DNA from: Bacteroidota bacterium
Lineage (GTDB): Bacteria > Bacteroidota > Bacteroidia > Bacteroidales > SZUA-534
Assembly: GCA_003250355.1 (NCBI GenBank)
Contig: QKGS01000007.1
Location: 124,001-188,000 of the forward strand
DNA length: 64,000 bases
Direction: 5' to 3'
Shown: piece after piece, positions 63,732 to 64,000 of the stretch
How the letters are laid out: the number at the start of each line of letters is the position of its first letter
Numbering within the stretch: the stretch's first letter is position 1
Translations under genes and position numbers: made by a program
The notes under the pieces: model-generated
The model's database searches: none
The model's input: only the letters and a program-made list of their open reading frames with translations
What the model was told of the DNA's origin: nothing

Positions 63732-64000
63732 GAAGGTATACATATTGCACCGTTCAGCGGTAGTTCAAAACGGGCTTGCCGAGATATTGCACCACAATAT
63801 TAATTGCGAAGTAAAGCTATTTGAATCATTTCCCGATTTTGAAATAGTATCGGAAACTTTGGGCGACAAATATTTGGTATTAGTTGAAGATAATCAGCTA
63901 AACAGCAGTAGCTTTAAAAGCTTTATAAGAAATAGAAACGGGGTGTCGGTTATTAAAATAATAAACTCTTTTACGCAAAGTACAGGCAACGATACTATTT
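63724..64000 (+). CDS. LuxR-type regulator receiver-like domain, 5' part (truncated at window end)
   Basis: About 92 residues are visible, reading KVYILHRSAVVQNGLAEILH and then a receiver-like alternating pattern (YLVLVEDNQL). The opening resembles Bacteroidota response regulators whose C-terminus carries a LuxR helix-turn-helix, but that half lies outside the window. The start overlaps the hemerythrin gene by eight bases in another frame, so they are translationally coupled, suggesting that hemerythrin provides the input or the gene controls it. Confidence 0.6.
   Translation, partial: MNKKVYILHRSAVVQNGLAEILHHNINCEVKLFESFPDFEIVSETLGDKYLVLVEDNQLNSSSFKSFIRNRNGVSVIKIINSFTQSTGNDTI

Overview
The window comes from a low-GC member of the Bacteroidota, most likely class Bacteroidia. 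The evidence is a type IX secretion (T9SS) sorting domain, FISUMP and PD40/OmpA envelope proteins, long TPR signalling proteins, ECF sigma/anti-sigma pairs, genes without clear Shine-Dalgarno sequences, and several promoters of the Bacteroidota form TTTG/TTG-N19-21-TAnnTTTG. It reads as chromosomal backbone. There is no prophage, CRISPR array or intact insertion sequence. Mobile DNA is limited to an IS256-type transposase scrap near 14.4-14.5 kb and a small palindrome-bounded repeat near 60.4-60.6 kb.

Layout. 0-8 kb: the end of an N-carbamoylputrescine amidase gene; a minus-strand operon of three TPR signalling proteins (no output domain, histidine kinase, PP2C/SpoIIE phosphatase); then, divergently, a SiaC-type phosphoprotein and RidA. 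8-14 kb: two secreted proteins (FISUMP and T9SS substrate), the rpsF-rpsR-rplI operon, and an SGNH-like protein with an ECF sigma/anti-sigma pair. 14-20.5 kb: transposase remnant, AEC transporter, ferritin, dnaX with an A10 slippery site, a zapB-like/zapA pair, a probable 6S RNA and rny. 20.5-26.5 kb: a tight run of nucleotide-sugar genes (UDP-HexNAc 4-epimerase; aminotransferase, acetyltransferase and dehydrogenase of 2,3-diacetamido-uronic acid synthesis; rfbA) followed by cysC and cysQ, pointing to an acidic surface glycan and PAPS metabolism.

26.5-40 kb: SirB1-like protein, nucleoside phosphorylase, universal stress protein with a prohibitin, a GAF/PAS sensor without output, recR, a sodium:solute symporter, an ECF sigma factor with a short anti-sigma-like protein, an NTF2-like protein, a glycosyltransferase fused to a degenerate sugar-phosphotransferase module, an OmpR-type response regulator and a thioesterase. 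40-52.5 kb: paired TPR/PD40 envelope proteins (the second with OmpA and SPOR-like ends), a GNAT enzyme, a minus-strand Nos-like operon (membrane ferredoxin with HMA-like domain, ABC ATPase, ABC permease, large membrane-anchored protein) and a DUF349 protein. 52.5-64 kb: GH2 beta-galactosidase lipoprotein, serine hydrolase, pyrG, yidC, repeat element, LacI regulator with an operator-like palindrome, zinc-ribbon protein, tRNA-Arg(TCT), GNAT enzyme, and a hemerythrin protein overlapping a truncated regulator gene.

The observations most worth following are the SiaC/PP2C partner-switch module, the Nos-like operon of unknown substrate, the dnaX slippage site, and the palindromic repeats inserted in frame in a T9SS sorting domain. 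All family assignments come from reading motifs by eye; no database search was run.
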